Assembly (NCBI GenBank): GCA_050743625.1
Contig: JBOGED010000185.1
Span: forward strand, 1 to 24,482
Direction of reading: 5' to 3'
Source of the DNA: JBOGED01 sp050743625
GTDB taxonomy: Bacteria; Actinomycetota; Nitriliruptoria; Euzebyales; Egibacteraceae
Length of the DNA: 24,482 nt
The notes under the pieces are model-generated. The model did no database searches and was not told the origin of the DNA. It was given only the letters and a program-made list of their open reading frames with translations. Shown one piece after another: positions 15,793 through 24,225 of the stretch (position 1 is its first letter; each line of letters opens with the position of its first letter). Made by a program: the position numbers and the translations under genes.

Positions 15793-15798
15793 ATAATA
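15793..15798 (-). promoter_or_regulatory. Candidate -10 box of the helicase gene
   Basis: TATTAT on the minus strand, 53 bases before the ATG. With transcription starting about 7 bases later, the RAE-like palindrome would fall in the first part of the leader. No strong -35 is seen. Confidence 0.4.
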
Positions 15799-15935
15799 GA
15801 GGGGCGGGTGCGCCTGTTGGGGTGGGTTTCTCATCGGGCTTCGTATACCTGGAGCACAATGCAGGAAGAGCCGGCGCGAACCACCGCTCCGTAATGATCC
15901 GGCGAGCCTACCCAGGCCGGTACGCTGCCGCCGTC

Positions 15936-16390
15936 ATGGGAGTCGAGCTGCCCGCCGATACCGTGATCCTCATCGCGGCCGCCATCCTGGCGTCCGGCGT
16001 CCTCGGGTCGGCCTTCGCGCAGCGGTTGCGCGTGCCCGCCCTGCTGCTGTTCCTCGGCGTCGGCATGCTGATCGCGGACGGCGGTTTGGCCCTCGTGAGG
16101 TTCGCCGATGCCCGCGTGGCGCAGGCGGGTGCGACCGTGGCCCTGGCGGTCATCCTGTTCGAGGATGGCCTGACGACCAAGCCCAGGGACATCCGTCGCG
16201 CGCGCTGCCCGGCCTTCTGCTCGCCAGCGTCGGGGTCGTCGTCACCGCGGGCGTGGGCGCCGTGGTCTTGAGCCACGCGCGGCTCGGTGGCTCGGCGCTG
16301 GCCCTGACCGCAGCCCTCGTATCGTCGCCTGGGCCCGCGGCGAACTCGCCATTCAAGCACCTGTCACACGTCCCCCCTAGCATTGGCGTC
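15936..16390 (+). pseudogene. Truncated, frameshifted cation/proton antiporter remnant
   Basis: The first frame from ATG 15936 reads like the N-terminus of a CPA1/NhaP2-type Na+ or K+/H+ antiporter: hydrophobic helix 1, then RLRVPALLLFLGVGML and VALAVILFEDGL. At the GC-repeat near 16194-16206 the coding sense slips by one frame and continues as LPGLLLASVGVVVTAGVG and LALTAALVSSPGPAA. It then stops abruptly at uvrB. Only about 150 of the usual ~500 residues remain. The second half shares the uvrB frame without a stop, so automatic callers may fuse the two. Confidence 0.75.
16378..16390 (+). promoter_or_regulatory. Candidate leaderless promoter of uvrB
   Basis: TAGCAT (16378-16383) fits the actinobacterial -10 consensus TANNNT and ends 7 bases before the ATG at 16391. 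No Shine-Dalgarno sequence precedes that ATG. Together this suggests transcription starting at or next to the start codon. Confidence 0.4.
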
Positions 16391-18430
16391 ATGGCGGAGT
16401 TCAAGGTGGTCAGCGAGTTCGAACCGTCGGGCGATCAGCCACGGGCGATCGAGGCGACGGCTGAGGCGTTGGGGCGACAAGAGCGGGACGTCTGCCTCTT
16501 GGGCGTCACCGGGTCGGGCAAGACGTTCACGGCGTCCAAGATTGTCGAGCGGGTTGGGAAGCCGACGCTGGTCATCGCGCCGAACAAGACGCTCGCGGCG
16601 CAGCTGGCGAACGAGTTCCGCGAGTTCTTCCCGCACAACGCGGTCGAGTACTTCGTCAGCTACTACGACTACTACCAGCCAGAGGCGTACGTGCCGTCGA
16701 CCGACACGTACATCGAGAAGGACTCCTCGATCAACGAGGAGGTCGAGCGGCTCCGCCACCGCGCGACGATGGCACTGCTCACCCGGCGGGACGTGCTGAT
16801 CGTGGCGAGCGTGTCGTGCATCTACGGGTTGGGCTCGCCCGAGGAGTACCGGGACCACATCCTCGCGCTCTCCGTGGGCGAGGACGTGGACCTCCAACAG
16901 GTGTTGCGCAAGCTCGTGGACCTGCAGTACGAGCGCAACGACCTCAACTTCGTCCGGGGACGGTTTCGCCTCCGCGGCGACACGCTCGAGGTGTACCCCG
17001 CAGACAGCGAGCTGGCGTTCCGTATCGAGCTGTTCGGCGACACCATCGATCGGATCACGAAGCTCGACCCTCTCACTGGCGAGGTCGTCGGCGAGGTCGA
17101 GCAGGCCTGGATCTTCCCGAACTCGCACTATGTCGCCAGCCGCGAGCGCATGGAGCGCGCGATGGTCACTATCGAGGCCGAGCTCGCCGAGCGGCTCGCC
17201 GAGCTGGAGTCCAAGAGCAAGCTGCTCGAGGCGCAACGCCTGCGGATGCGCACGACGTACGACCTGGAGATGATGCGCGAGATCGGGTTCTGCTCGGGTA
17301 TCGAGAACTACTCACGGCACATCGACGGTCGGGCTCCTGGCGAGGCGCCGCACACGTTGATCGACTACTTCCCGAAGGATTTCCTCTGCATCATCGACGA
17401 GTCCCACGTCACGAACCCGCAGATCGGCGGGATGTACGAAGGCGACATGTCCCGCAAGCGGACCCTCGTCGAGCACGGGTTCCGCCTTGCCAGCGCCTGC
17501 GACAACCGGCCGCTTACCTTCGAGGAGTTCCGTGAGCGCGTTCCACAGACGTTGCACGTCTCGGCGACGCCGGGCCCATTCGAGCGACGGGCGTGCTCGA
17601 CGGTCGTCGAGCAGGTCATCCGGCCGACCGGGCTGGTCGACCCTGAGGTGGTCGTCCGGCCGACGAAGGGCCAGATCGACGATCTGATCGGCGAGATCCG
17701 GGCCCGCGCGGAGCGTGACGAGCGCGTCCTCGTCACGACGCTGACGAAGAAGATGGCCGAGGACCTCACCGACTACCTGCTGGAGTCGGGCATGCGGGTG
17801 CGCTACCTGCACTCTGAGATCAACACCGTGCAGCGGATCGAGATTCTTCGCGAGCTGCGGATGGGCGAGTTCGACGCGCTCGTGGGGATCAACCTGCTCC
17901 GCGAGGGCCTCGACCTGCCCGAGGTGTCGCTCGTCGCGATCCTCGACGCGGACAAGGAAGGGTTCCTGCGTTCCGAGACGTCGCTGATCCAGACGATCGG
18001 CCGAGCGGCGCGCAACCTGAACGGCCAGGTGATCATGTACGCCGACCAGCTGACGGACTCGATGCGCCGAGCCTTGGACGAGACGAACCGCCGCCGCGCC
18101 CTGCAGCTGGCGTACAACGTCGAGCATGGCATCGACCCTCAGACAATCCGCAAGAAGGTCGGCGACATCATCCAGATGGCCCGCGCCGCCGAGGCCGGCC
18201 TTCCCTACCGCGCAGCCGTGCCCAACCTGCGGGGCAAGCGTCGGCGTGCAGGCCCTGAGCTGGACGTCACCGACCTCCCCCAGTCCGAGCTCGCCACGCT
18301 CATCCAGCAGCTCACCGACGAGATGCACGACGCTGCCGCCGACCTCAAGTTCGAGTACGCCGCCCGCCTCCGCGACGAGATCTCCGAGCTGAAACGCGAG
18401 CTGCGCGGCATGAAAGAGGCCCTCGGCTAG
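16391..18430 (+). CDS. uvrB: Excinuclease ABC subunit B (UvrB)
   Basis: UvrB is the damage-verifying helicase-like subunit of nucleotide excision repair; it receives DNA from UvrA and recruits UvrC. The 679-residue protein has Walker A GVTGSGKTFT near residue 38, the beta-hairpin region YYDYYQPEAYVPSTDTYIEKD, CIYGLGSPEEY, the DEAD-like box IIDESH, ATPGPFE, LVGINLLREGLDLPEV, QTIGRAARN and a C-terminal UVR domain (KFEYAARLRDEI). The start is set at 16391 (MAEFKVVSEFEPSGDQP), the conserved family start; the frame is open further upstream only because it runs into the antiporter remnant. The gene is intact. Confidence 0.97.
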   Translation: MAEFKVVSEFEPSGDQPRAIEATAEALGRQERDVCLLGVTGSGKTFTASKIVERVGKPTLVIAPNKTLAAQLANEFREFFPHNAVEYFVSYYDYYQPEAYVPSTDTYIEKDSSINEEVERLRHRATMALLTRRDVLIVASVSCIYGLGSPEEYRDHILALSVGEDVDLQQVLRKLVDLQYERNDLNFVRGRFRLRGDTLEVYPADSELAFRIELFGDTIDRITKLDPLTGEVVGEVEQAWIFPNSHYVASRERMERAMVTIEAELAERLAELESKSKLLEAQRLRMRTTYDLEMMREIGFCSGIENYSRHIDGRAPGEAPHTLIDYFPKDFLCIIDESHVTNPQIGGMYEGDMSRKRTLVEHGFRLASACDNRPLTFEEFRERVPQTLHVSATPGPFERRACSTVVEQVIRPTGLVDPEVVVRPTKGQIDDLIGEIRARAERDERVLVTTLTKKMAEDLTDYLLESGMRVRYLHSEINTVQRIEILRELRMGEFDALVGINLLREGLDLPEVSLVAILDADKEGFLRSETSLIQTIGRAARNLNGQVIMYADQLTDSMRRALDETNRRRALQLAYNVEHGIDPQTIRKKVGDIIQMARAAEAGLPYRAAVPNLRGKRRRAGPELDVTDLPQSELATLIQQLTDEMHDAAADLKFEYAARLRDEISELKRELRGMKEALG

Positions 18431-18468
18431 TCCCTACACGCCAACGCCGAACCGTACACGCTGGACGG

Positions 18469-18485
18469 AATACCTAAAGGGTATT
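18469..18485. terminator. Weak hairpin downstream of uvrB
   Basis: AATACC-TAAAG-GGTATT, a 6-bp stem with a 5-base loop followed by TT, lies 38 bp after the uvrB stop. It is short, so its terminator role is tentative. Confidence 0.3.
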
Positions 18486-18740
18486 TCTCCAACTGGTTCG
18501 CGGGCGTGTGCCGGCTCCCCGCAGGCGCCTGCGTGACGCTACGGACCGGCGGCAGGCCGATGATGGCACACTTCGACACCCTGACGCCCATACCCGAGAA
18601 GCCGCGCGCCGCCGTCGCTACGAAGCCGGCTCAGCTTTCCTCGGCGAGCTGAGGGCGGCGGGCTACCGCACCGGTCCCGGCGAGGAGGCGCTCCTCGACG
18701 AGGTCACCGGTCAGCTCAACGAGCACGCGCTGCGCGAGTC
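18486..18740 (+). other. Unrecognised, possibly decayed coding stretch
   Basis: A frame from about 18508 encodes a stretch that looks protein-like (RRRRYEAGSAFLGELRAAGYRTGPGEEALLDEV within a longer frame, ending HALRE). It matches no family I recognise and has no convincing start. It abuts the ABC transporter remnant at about 18740, suggesting a deletion junction. Confidence 0.3.
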
Positions 18741-18877
18741 GACGCCGAGCGCATCATCGTCCTCGAGCACGGCGCGGTCCGCGCGACCAGGACCTGATCG
18801 CCGATGCGCTGTACCGCCAGCTCGCCGCCACTCAGCTGGTACAGGGTGGGACCTTGCACGAGGCTCGGCAGCGCTGA
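18741..18877 (+). pseudogene. C-terminal remnant of an ABC exporter ATP-binding protein
   Basis: DAERIIVLEHGAVRA in one frame, followed after a frameshift by DLIADALYRQLAATQLV and the stop at 18875-18877. This is the post-D-loop end of ABC exporter ATPases (consensus sense: ADRIIVLEHG, then DELLA..LY..L). The Walker motifs and membrane domain are absent, so only about 45 residues survive. Confidence 0.55.
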
Positions 18878-18976
18878 TCGGGGCGGAATCCACGGTTCAA
18901 CTCGGCTTCAACCGGTATGCGGCAGGCTTTCGTCCATCAGAAGGACGGGCATCGCTGGTGCGGTAGAGGAGGCGTG

Positions 18977-19165
18977 ATGAGCCTAAGCAGGCGGCAGGTC
19001 GAGATACTGACCCTTATCGCCAAAGGCAATTCGGACAAGGAGATCGCTCGAGAATTAGGCGTGTCGACCAAGACGATCTCGGCGCATCTTCAGCGTGTAT
19101 TCGATAAGTTCAGCATCCGAACCCGAGCGGGAGCCGTCGCCCGATGGCTCACCGAGGAGCAGTGA
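18977..19165 (+). CDS. Small LuxR/GerE-type helix-turn-helix protein
   Basis: A 62-residue DNA-binding domain from ATG 18977, with AGGAGG 4-5 bases upstream. It contains the full LuxR_C HTH: SLSRRQVEILTLIAKGNSDKEIARELGVS, then TKTISAHLQRVFDKFSIRTRAGAVARWL. No sensor or receiver domain precedes it in any frame. It could be a stand-alone GerE-like regulator or the surviving C-terminus of a larger response regulator; the good ribosome binding site favours expression. Neighbours on both sides are decayed, so its targets are unknown. Confidence 0.65.
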   Translation: MSLSRRQVEILTLIAKGNSDKEIARELGVSTKTISAHLQRVFDKFSIRTRAGAVARWLTEEQ

Positions 19166-19625
19166 TGTCGATCTTAACGCGTCACTTTGATGCCCTACGA
19201 GAGGATGGGTACTGACTCCTTCGGAGCTCGCCGGATGCCAACGTGACGTCCTTTGGTATTTCCGACCAGCACCGAGTTGCTCGACGCGCCGGAACGGTAC
19301 AGGAAGCTGTCGAAAGCGCTTTCTTCCCCACGTTATCGACCTTGTGGAAGGGTATTGGGTACTGCGGACATCCGTAGGGACGACTTGGTCTCGCAGGCGA
19401 AGTACGGCCAGCTCGCGTGGCCGGGAGGAACCAGAGCCTGCACAACGATGCGTGGAGAGGGCCACCCCTCGTCAACCCACTGGAGCCGGATTGGCCTCCT
19501 ACACCCGTGACCGGTATCCAGAGGTGTACAAGGCCGAGCGCCGCCAGATGGAAACGCGGTATCCGGGCATGGATCTCAGCGCTTACCAGGGGGGCATCCG
19601 GTACCCGCGGTCGCGCTGACGGTGG
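19166..19625. other. 460-bp region without a recognisable gene
   Basis: Several overlapping frames of 60-135 codons exist on both strands. One ends in a protein-like tail (RDRYPEVYKAERRQMETRYPG, in two pieces) and stops at 19617-19619, but it matches no family I know and has no clear start. The region probably holds decayed coding DNA. Confidence 0.4.
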
Positions 19626-20366
19626 TTAGCGAAAATCAGGGCGCCAGAGGTAGTTGCGGATGCCGGGCACGAGGTCGGAAACGGCATAGGGGCGGCCGCC
19701 CCGCAACGCCGTCGCGGAGTAGCCCCGGTCGGCCAGCCAAGCGAAGACCTCGCGGGCGTGGTGCCCGTACTTGGCGGTGTGGCGCTCCTCGACCTCGATG
19801 AGCAGCGCCGGTCGGTACCGGGCGATCGTGTCGTGGGCTCCCTTCAACAGGCGGAGCTCGGCGCCTTCCACGTCGCACTTGATCAGGTGCAGAGCAGGCA
19901 GCTCCCACTCGCTTACCAGCGCGTCCAGCGTCGTCATCGGCACGCTCAGGCCATCGACGCCCCGGAACTCGTCAGGGTAGATGGTCGGCTCGCCCGCTTC
20001 GTCCCACAGGTAGGCGCGGCCATGGACGCGGAGCAACCTGCGAGGCACGAGCATGCGGGTCCGACCCTGTCGGTCGGCCAGCGCGATCGGGTGGAGGGAC
20101 ACGTTGCGTAGTCGTAGCAGCCGCCGGATGGCGCGGAGGTTCCGGTACGCGAACGGCTGCGGCTCGACCGCGTGGACGATGCCGGTAGGCCCCACCAGCC
20201 GGGCCAGCGCCACGGTATAGACGCCATTCGCCGCGCCCGCATCGACGCAGATGCCTCCGCGCGGCGCCAGCCTGGGAAGGAGGAGCAGCTCATCCTCCAG
20301 GAACCATGCGCGACGGACCAGCCAGGCCAGCGGACCCGAACCAACGCTGAGGGAGTCGTCGCTCAT
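19626..20366 (-). CDS. FkbM-family SAM-dependent methyltransferase
   Basis: A 246-residue class I methyltransferase of the FkbM type, whose members methylate sugar or polyketide hydroxyls. The SAM site is GICVDAGAANGVYTVALA (about 37-54), followed by the acidic strand end VHAVEPQPFAYRNL. The family hallmark IKCDVEGAELRLLKGA is near residue 165, and the C-terminal block ALLIEVEERHTAKYG is present. It starts at ATG 20366 without a clear ribosome binding site. No glycosyltransferase or polyketide genes are nearby, so the substrate is unknown. Intact. Confidence 0.87.
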   Translation of the reverse strand: MSDDSLSVGSGPLAWLVRRAWFLEDELLLLPRLAPRGGICVDAGAANGVYTVALARLVGPTGIVHAVEPQPFAYRNLRAIRRLLRLRNVSLHPIALADRQGRTRMLVPRRLLRVHGRAYLWDEAGEPTIYPDEFRGVDGLSVPMTTLDALVSEWELPALHLIKCDVEGAELRLLKGAHDTIARYRPALLIEVEERHTAKYGHHAREVFAWLADRGYSATALRGGRPYAVSDLVPGIRNYLWRPDFR

Positions 20367-20378
20367 CCGCGGATGATA
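20366..20378 (-). promoter_or_regulatory. Candidate leaderless promoter of the FkbM gene
   Basis: TATCAT on the minus strand (plus 20373-20378) ends 6 bases before the ATG, with GGACAA as a -35-like element 18 bp further upstream. There is no Shine-Dalgarno sequence, which fits a leaderless transcript. Confidence 0.4.
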
Positions 20379-20482
20379 AATCCCGAATTGACAGAGTTGT
20401 CCGGAATCCCGGACTCAACCGCACAGTGCAGGTTCTGCGGGACCGGCGCAGCTGCGACGGGGGCGGGCGGCGTCACGCCGTG

Positions 20483-21142
20483 CTACCAGCCGCGTTCGTC
20501 CCATTCGTCGAGGTGGGGACGTTCCCGGCCGATCGTCGTATCGTCGCCGTGGCCCGGGTAGACCCACACGTCGTCGCGCAGGGCGAAAAGTCGCTCGCGC
20601 AGTGAGCGCATGATCTGGCGAAACGCGTTCGCGTTGCCGAATGTGTTGCCCGGCCCGCCGGGGAACAGGGTGTCGCCCGAGAACAGGTGACGATCGCCGA
20701 GCAGGACGCAGGTGCTGCCCGGAGTGTGGCCGGGTGTGTGGATCAGCGTGACCTCGGCGGACCCGAACGCCACGCGGACCTCGTCCTCGGCGGCGTAGTC
20801 CGCGATGCGCGGGACCATCCCTCGGTCGGCGGGGTGAAGGTAGGTTGGGGCGCCGGTGGCCTCGGCGATCTCGTCGAGGGCCTGCCAGTGGTCACTGTGA
20901 CCGTGGGTGGTCAAGATGGCCGCGACCTCGACTCCTTCGATCTCCTTTAGGATCCGGTCCGCGTCGTTGGCGGCGTCGATCAACAGTGCTCTCGACGACT
21001 GGCGATCGGTCAACATGTAGACGTTGTTGTCCATCGGCCCGACGGAGAACTTCCGGACCTCGACGTCCGCGCCACCAGGCAACGCGATGAGCCGGTTGCT
21101 CGCCGGCCCCTGAGGTTCCACGTGACCGCTGTACTCATCCAT
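20483..21142 (-). CDS. MBL-fold metallo-hydrolase (glyoxalase II-like)
   Basis: A 219-residue metallo-beta-lactamase-fold hydrolase with two metal sites: HGHSDH (HxHxDH) in ILTTHGHSDHW, His in HTPGHTPGS, Asp in LFSGDTLFPGG and His in VYPGHGDDT. The order and spacing match hydroxyacylglutathione-hydrolase-like proteins, though the substrate in an actinomycete (mycothiol or other thiol esters) is not known. The ATG at 21142 has AAGGGAG upstream; the longer frame crosses into the uvrA start. It is divergent from uvrA across 82 bp, an arrangement common in actinobacteria. Confidence 0.87.
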   Translation of the reverse strand: MDEYSGHVEPQGPASNRLIALPGGADVEVRKFSVGPMDNNVYMLTDRQSSRALLIDAANDADRILKEIEGVEVAAILTTHGHSDHWQALDEIAEATGAPTYLHPADRGMVPRIADYAAEDEVRVAFGSAEVTLIHTPGHTPGSTCVLLGDRHLFSGDTLFPGGPGNTFGNANAFRQIMRSLRERLFALRDDVWVYPGHGDDTTIGRERPHLDEWDERGW

Positions 21143-21224
21143 GCCGTCTCCCTTCGATGGCGAGCCTACCCGTGTTCGCCGGTAAACTTCGCCCTGCCCT
21201 TCCCGTCGTAATCTTGTAGCAGGC

Positions 21225-24092
21225 ATGCCCAACATTGACTCCCGTCGCGAGACGCTCCATGTCCGGGGCGCCCGCGAGCACAACCTTCGCAACGTCGAGC
21301 TGGAGATCCCCCGGGACGCGCTCGTCGTCTTCACCGGCCTGTCCGGCTCTGGGAAGTCGAGCCTCGCGTTCGACACGATCTACGCCGAGGGCCAGCGCCG
21401 CTATGTGGAGTCGCTGTCCGCCTATGCCCGCCAGTTCTTGGGGCAGATGGACAAACCGGACGTCGACTTCATCGAGGGGTTGTCGCCGGCCATCTCGATC
21501 GACCAGAAATCGACCAGCCGTAATCCCCGGTCCACGGTCGGCACGATCACCGAGGTCTACGACTACCTCCGCCTGCTCTACGCCCGGATCGGCAAGCCGC
21601 ACTGCCCGGTGTGCGGTCGCCCTATCCAGCGGCAGAGCGCCGAGCAGATCATCGACCAGGTCGAGCGGCTGCCTGAGGGCACACGGTTCCAGGTGCTCGC
21701 ACCGGTTGTCCGTGGCCGGAAAGGGGAGTACGCGAGCTTGCTCGCGGATCTCTCCTCCCGGGGTTATGCGCGTGCGCGGATCAGGTCCGGCACGCGTGAG
21801 GCGCAGGTCGTCGATCTTGCCCAGCCGCCGAAGCTCGAGCGTTACGAGCAGCATTGGATCGATGTCGTGATCGACAGGCTCGTGTCGAGGTCTGGCATCC
21901 GCCGCCGGCTGGCTGACTCGATCGAGACCGCGCTGCAGTTGGCCGAGGGCATCGCGCAGGTGGAGGTTGTCGAGCGTGATGGGGCTGGGGAGGTGCTCAC
22001 GTTCTCGGAGCACCTGGCCTGCCCGTACGACAACCTGAGCTTTGACCAGCTGGAGCCGAGAAGCTTCTCGTTCAATACGCCGTACGGCGCGTGTGAGACG
22101 TGCTCGGGTCTCGGCACGCGCTTGGAGGTCGACCCGGAGCTTGTCATCGGCGATCCTCGGTTGTCGCTCGATGAGGGAGTGCTGCTGGCGTGGTCGACGG
22201 GTGGCCAGTCGAGCTATTACCACCAGCTCTTGCGAGCCGTCGCCGAGCACCTGGGCTTCGACCCCGGGACGCCGTGGGCAGAGATCGACCCGGCGCACAA
22301 GCGCGTCCTGCTCTACGGGCTGGCTCAACAGAAGGTCCGGGTGCGCTACCAGAACCGGTTCGGGCGGCAGCGCGAGTACGACGCGGCGTACGAGGGGGTG
22401 ATCCCCCACCTCGAGCGCCGGCACGTCGAGAGCGAGTCGGACGCCGTCCGCGAGAAGGTCGAGCAGTACATGCGCGAGGTGCCGTGCAGCGCCTGCAAGG
22501 GCGCGCGGCTCCGCCCGTTGCCGCTCGGGGTGACGATCAGCGATCTCAACATTTCCCAGACGTGCGCGCAGTCCATCGGCGGCACGCGGCAGTTCTTCGA
22601 CTCGCTCGACCTTTCCGAGCGAGACCGGCTGATCGCTGAGCGGATCCTCCGTGAGATCCGGACCCGGCTCGATTTTCTGATCGACGTCGGTCTCGACTAC
22701 CTGACGCTCGACCGGGCCGCCGCCACGCTCGCGGGCGGGGAGGCGCAGCGGATCCGGCTCGCGACTCAGATCGGGTCGGGGCTGGTGGGGTGCCTCTACG
22801 TGTTGGACGAGCCGTCCATCGGGTTGCACTACCGGGACAACGAGCGGCTGATCGAGACCCTCGTGCGGCTGCGTGACCTCGGCAACACCGTGATCGTCGT
22901 CGAGCACGACCGCGCCACGATGGAGGCCGCGGACCACCTCGTCGACATCGGCCCCGGAGCGGGTGAGCACGGCGGCGAGATCGTGCACTCCGGTGACCTC
23001 GCCGGCCTGATGCGCAACGAGCGGTCGATCACCGGGAAGTACCTGTCGGGTGAGCGGCAGATCGCGGTACCCGCCGAGCGGCGCAAGCCTGTCCGCGGGC
23101 AAGCTCTGGTCGTGCGTGGCGCGCGTGAGCACAACCTGCGCGACATCACGGTGCGGTTCCCGCTCGCGCTGTTCGTCGCCGTGACCGGCGTCTCGGGATC
23201 GGGTAAGTCGACGCTGGTCAACGACATCCTCCACGCCGGGCTGATGCGGCACGTGTACAGCAGCCGCATCGCGCCGGGCCTGCACCGGGGGATCGACGGC
23301 CTCGACAAGGTCGACAAGGTCGTGGGCATCGACCAGTCGCCGATCGGGCGGACGCCCCGGTCCAACCCCGCCACCTACACCGGGGTGTTCGACCACATCC
23401 GGCGGCTGTTCGCCTCGACGCAGGAGGCGAAGGTCCGCGGCTACCAGCCGGGGCGGTTCAGCTTCAACGTCAAGGGCGGCCGGTGTGAGGCATGCGCCGG
23501 CGACGGGACGATCAAGATCGACATGCAGTCCCTGCCCGACATCTACGTCCCCTGCGAGGTGTGCAAGGGCCGCCGCTATAACCGTGAGACCTTGGAGGTG
23601 CACTACAAGGCCAAGACCATCGCCGAGGTCTTGGACATGTCCGTCGAGGAGGCGTTGGCGTTCTTCGCAAACATCCCACCGATCCTGCGGCACCTGGAGA
23701 CCCTGAACGATGTGGGGTTGGGCTACGTGCGCCTCGGCCAGCCCGCGACCACGCTGTCCGGGGGTGAGGCGCAGCGCGTGAAGCTGGCCTCCGAGCTGCG
23801 AAAACGCGCCACCGGCCGGACCGTCTACATCTTGGACGAGCCCACCACCGGCCTGCACTTCGAGGACGTCCGCCGCCTGTTGCACGTGCTGCATCGCCTG
23901 GTCGACAAGGGCAACACCGTCATCGTCATCGAGCACGACCTCGACGTCGTCAAGACCGCCGACTGGGTCATCGACCTGGGCCCCGAGGGAGGCTCGGGCG
24001 GCGGCGCGATCGTGGCCGAAGGCCCTCCCGAAGAGATCGCCCAGGTCGGCCAAAGCTACACCGGCAAGTTCCTCCTGCCGCTGCTGTCGTAG
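21225..24092 (+). CDS. uvrA: Excinuclease ABC subunit A (UvrA)
   Basis: UvrA is the dimeric ABC-type ATPase that locates DNA lesions and loads UvrB. The 955-residue protein has Walker A GLSGSGKSS (about 39-47), the insertion domain, then the signature LAGGEAQRIRLATQIGSG and Walker B LYVLDEPSIGLH. The second half has GVSGSGKSTLVNDI, a zinc module CEACAGDG...CEVCKGRRYN, LSGGEAQRVKLASEL and YILDEPTTGLH. The first zinc site keeps only one full CxxC pair (CETC; the partner reads CPYD), which I recall as normal in actinobacteria. ATG 21225 has only a short AGG upstream; a TAATCT -10-like box lies 10 bases before it. Intact. Confidence 0.97.
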   Translation: MPNIDSRRETLHVRGAREHNLRNVELEIPRDALVVFTGLSGSGKSSLAFDTIYAEGQRRYVESLSAYARQFLGQMDKPDVDFIEGLSPAISIDQKSTSRNPRSTVGTITEVYDYLRLLYARIGKPHCPVCGRPIQRQSAEQIIDQVERLPEGTRFQVLAPVVRGRKGEYASLLADLSSRGYARARIRSGTREAQVVDLAQPPKLERYEQHWIDVVIDRLVSRSGIRRRLADSIETALQLAEGIAQVEVVERDGAGEVLTFSEHLACPYDNLSFDQLEPRSFSFNTPYGACETCSGLGTRLEVDPELVIGDPRLSLDEGVLLAWSTGGQSSYYHQLLRAVAEHLGFDPGTPWAEIDPAHKRVLLYGLAQQKVRVRYQNRFGRQREYDAAYEGVIPHLERRHVESESDAVREKVEQYMREVPCSACKGARLRPLPLGVTISDLNISQTCAQSIGGTRQFFDSLDLSERDRLIAERILREIRTRLDFLIDVGLDYLTLDRAAATLAGGEAQRIRLATQIGSGLVGCLYVLDEPSIGLHYRDNERLIETLVRLRDLGNTVIVVEHDRATMEAADHLVDIGPGAGEHGGEIVHSGDLAGLMRNERSITGKYLSGERQIAVPAERRKPVRGQALVVRGAREHNLRDITVRFPLALFVAVTGVSGSGKSTLVNDILHAGLMRHVYSSRIAPGLHRGIDGLDKVDKVVGIDQSPIGRTPRSNPATYTGVFDHIRRLFASTQEAKVRGYQPGRFSFNVKGGRCEACAGDGTIKIDMQSLPDIYVPCEVCKGRRYNRETLEVHYKAKTIAEVLDMSVEEALAFFANIPPILRHLETLNDVGLGYVRLGQPATTLSGGEAQRVKLASELRKRATGRTVYILDEPTTGLHFEDVRRLLHVLHRLVDKGNTVIVIEHDLDVVKTADWVIDLGPEGGSGGGAIVAEGPPEEIAQVGQSYTGKFLLPLLS

Positions 24093-24101
24093 CGAGGGGC
24101 T

Positions 24102-24225
24102 GTCGACGCGGCTCGTGAGCAGGATCGGGCTTTCCAGCCGTGCCGAGCTCGGCCAGCTGGCTGAGCCCCGTCATCTTGCCGTGGCCGTTGACGACGTGGC
24201 AGGCGCCGAGCACCTTCTCGGTGTA
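24102..24225 (-). pseudogene. Fragment of a DmpA-type (P1/S58) peptidase gene
   Basis: On the minus strand YTEKVLGACHVVNGHGKMTG continues into LSQLAELGTAG; after a frame change near 24130 it reads SPILLTSRV. That order matches the conserved block of DmpA-like aminopeptidases (HVxNGxGKxTGLxQxxELG...PIxLT). Only about 40 residues remain, with no catalytic serine region. It is convergent with uvrA and its stop is lost. Confidence 0.5.

Noticed and set aside
17312..18328. 338-codon minus-strand frame opposite uvrB
   Set aside because: Shadow frame in GC-rich DNA; no domain is recognisable.
21135..24053. 972-codon open frame on the minus strand opposite uvrA
   Set aside because: It is the antisense shadow of uvrA: composition is His/Arg/Asp/Val-rich with no motifs, while the plus strand has all UvrA motifs.
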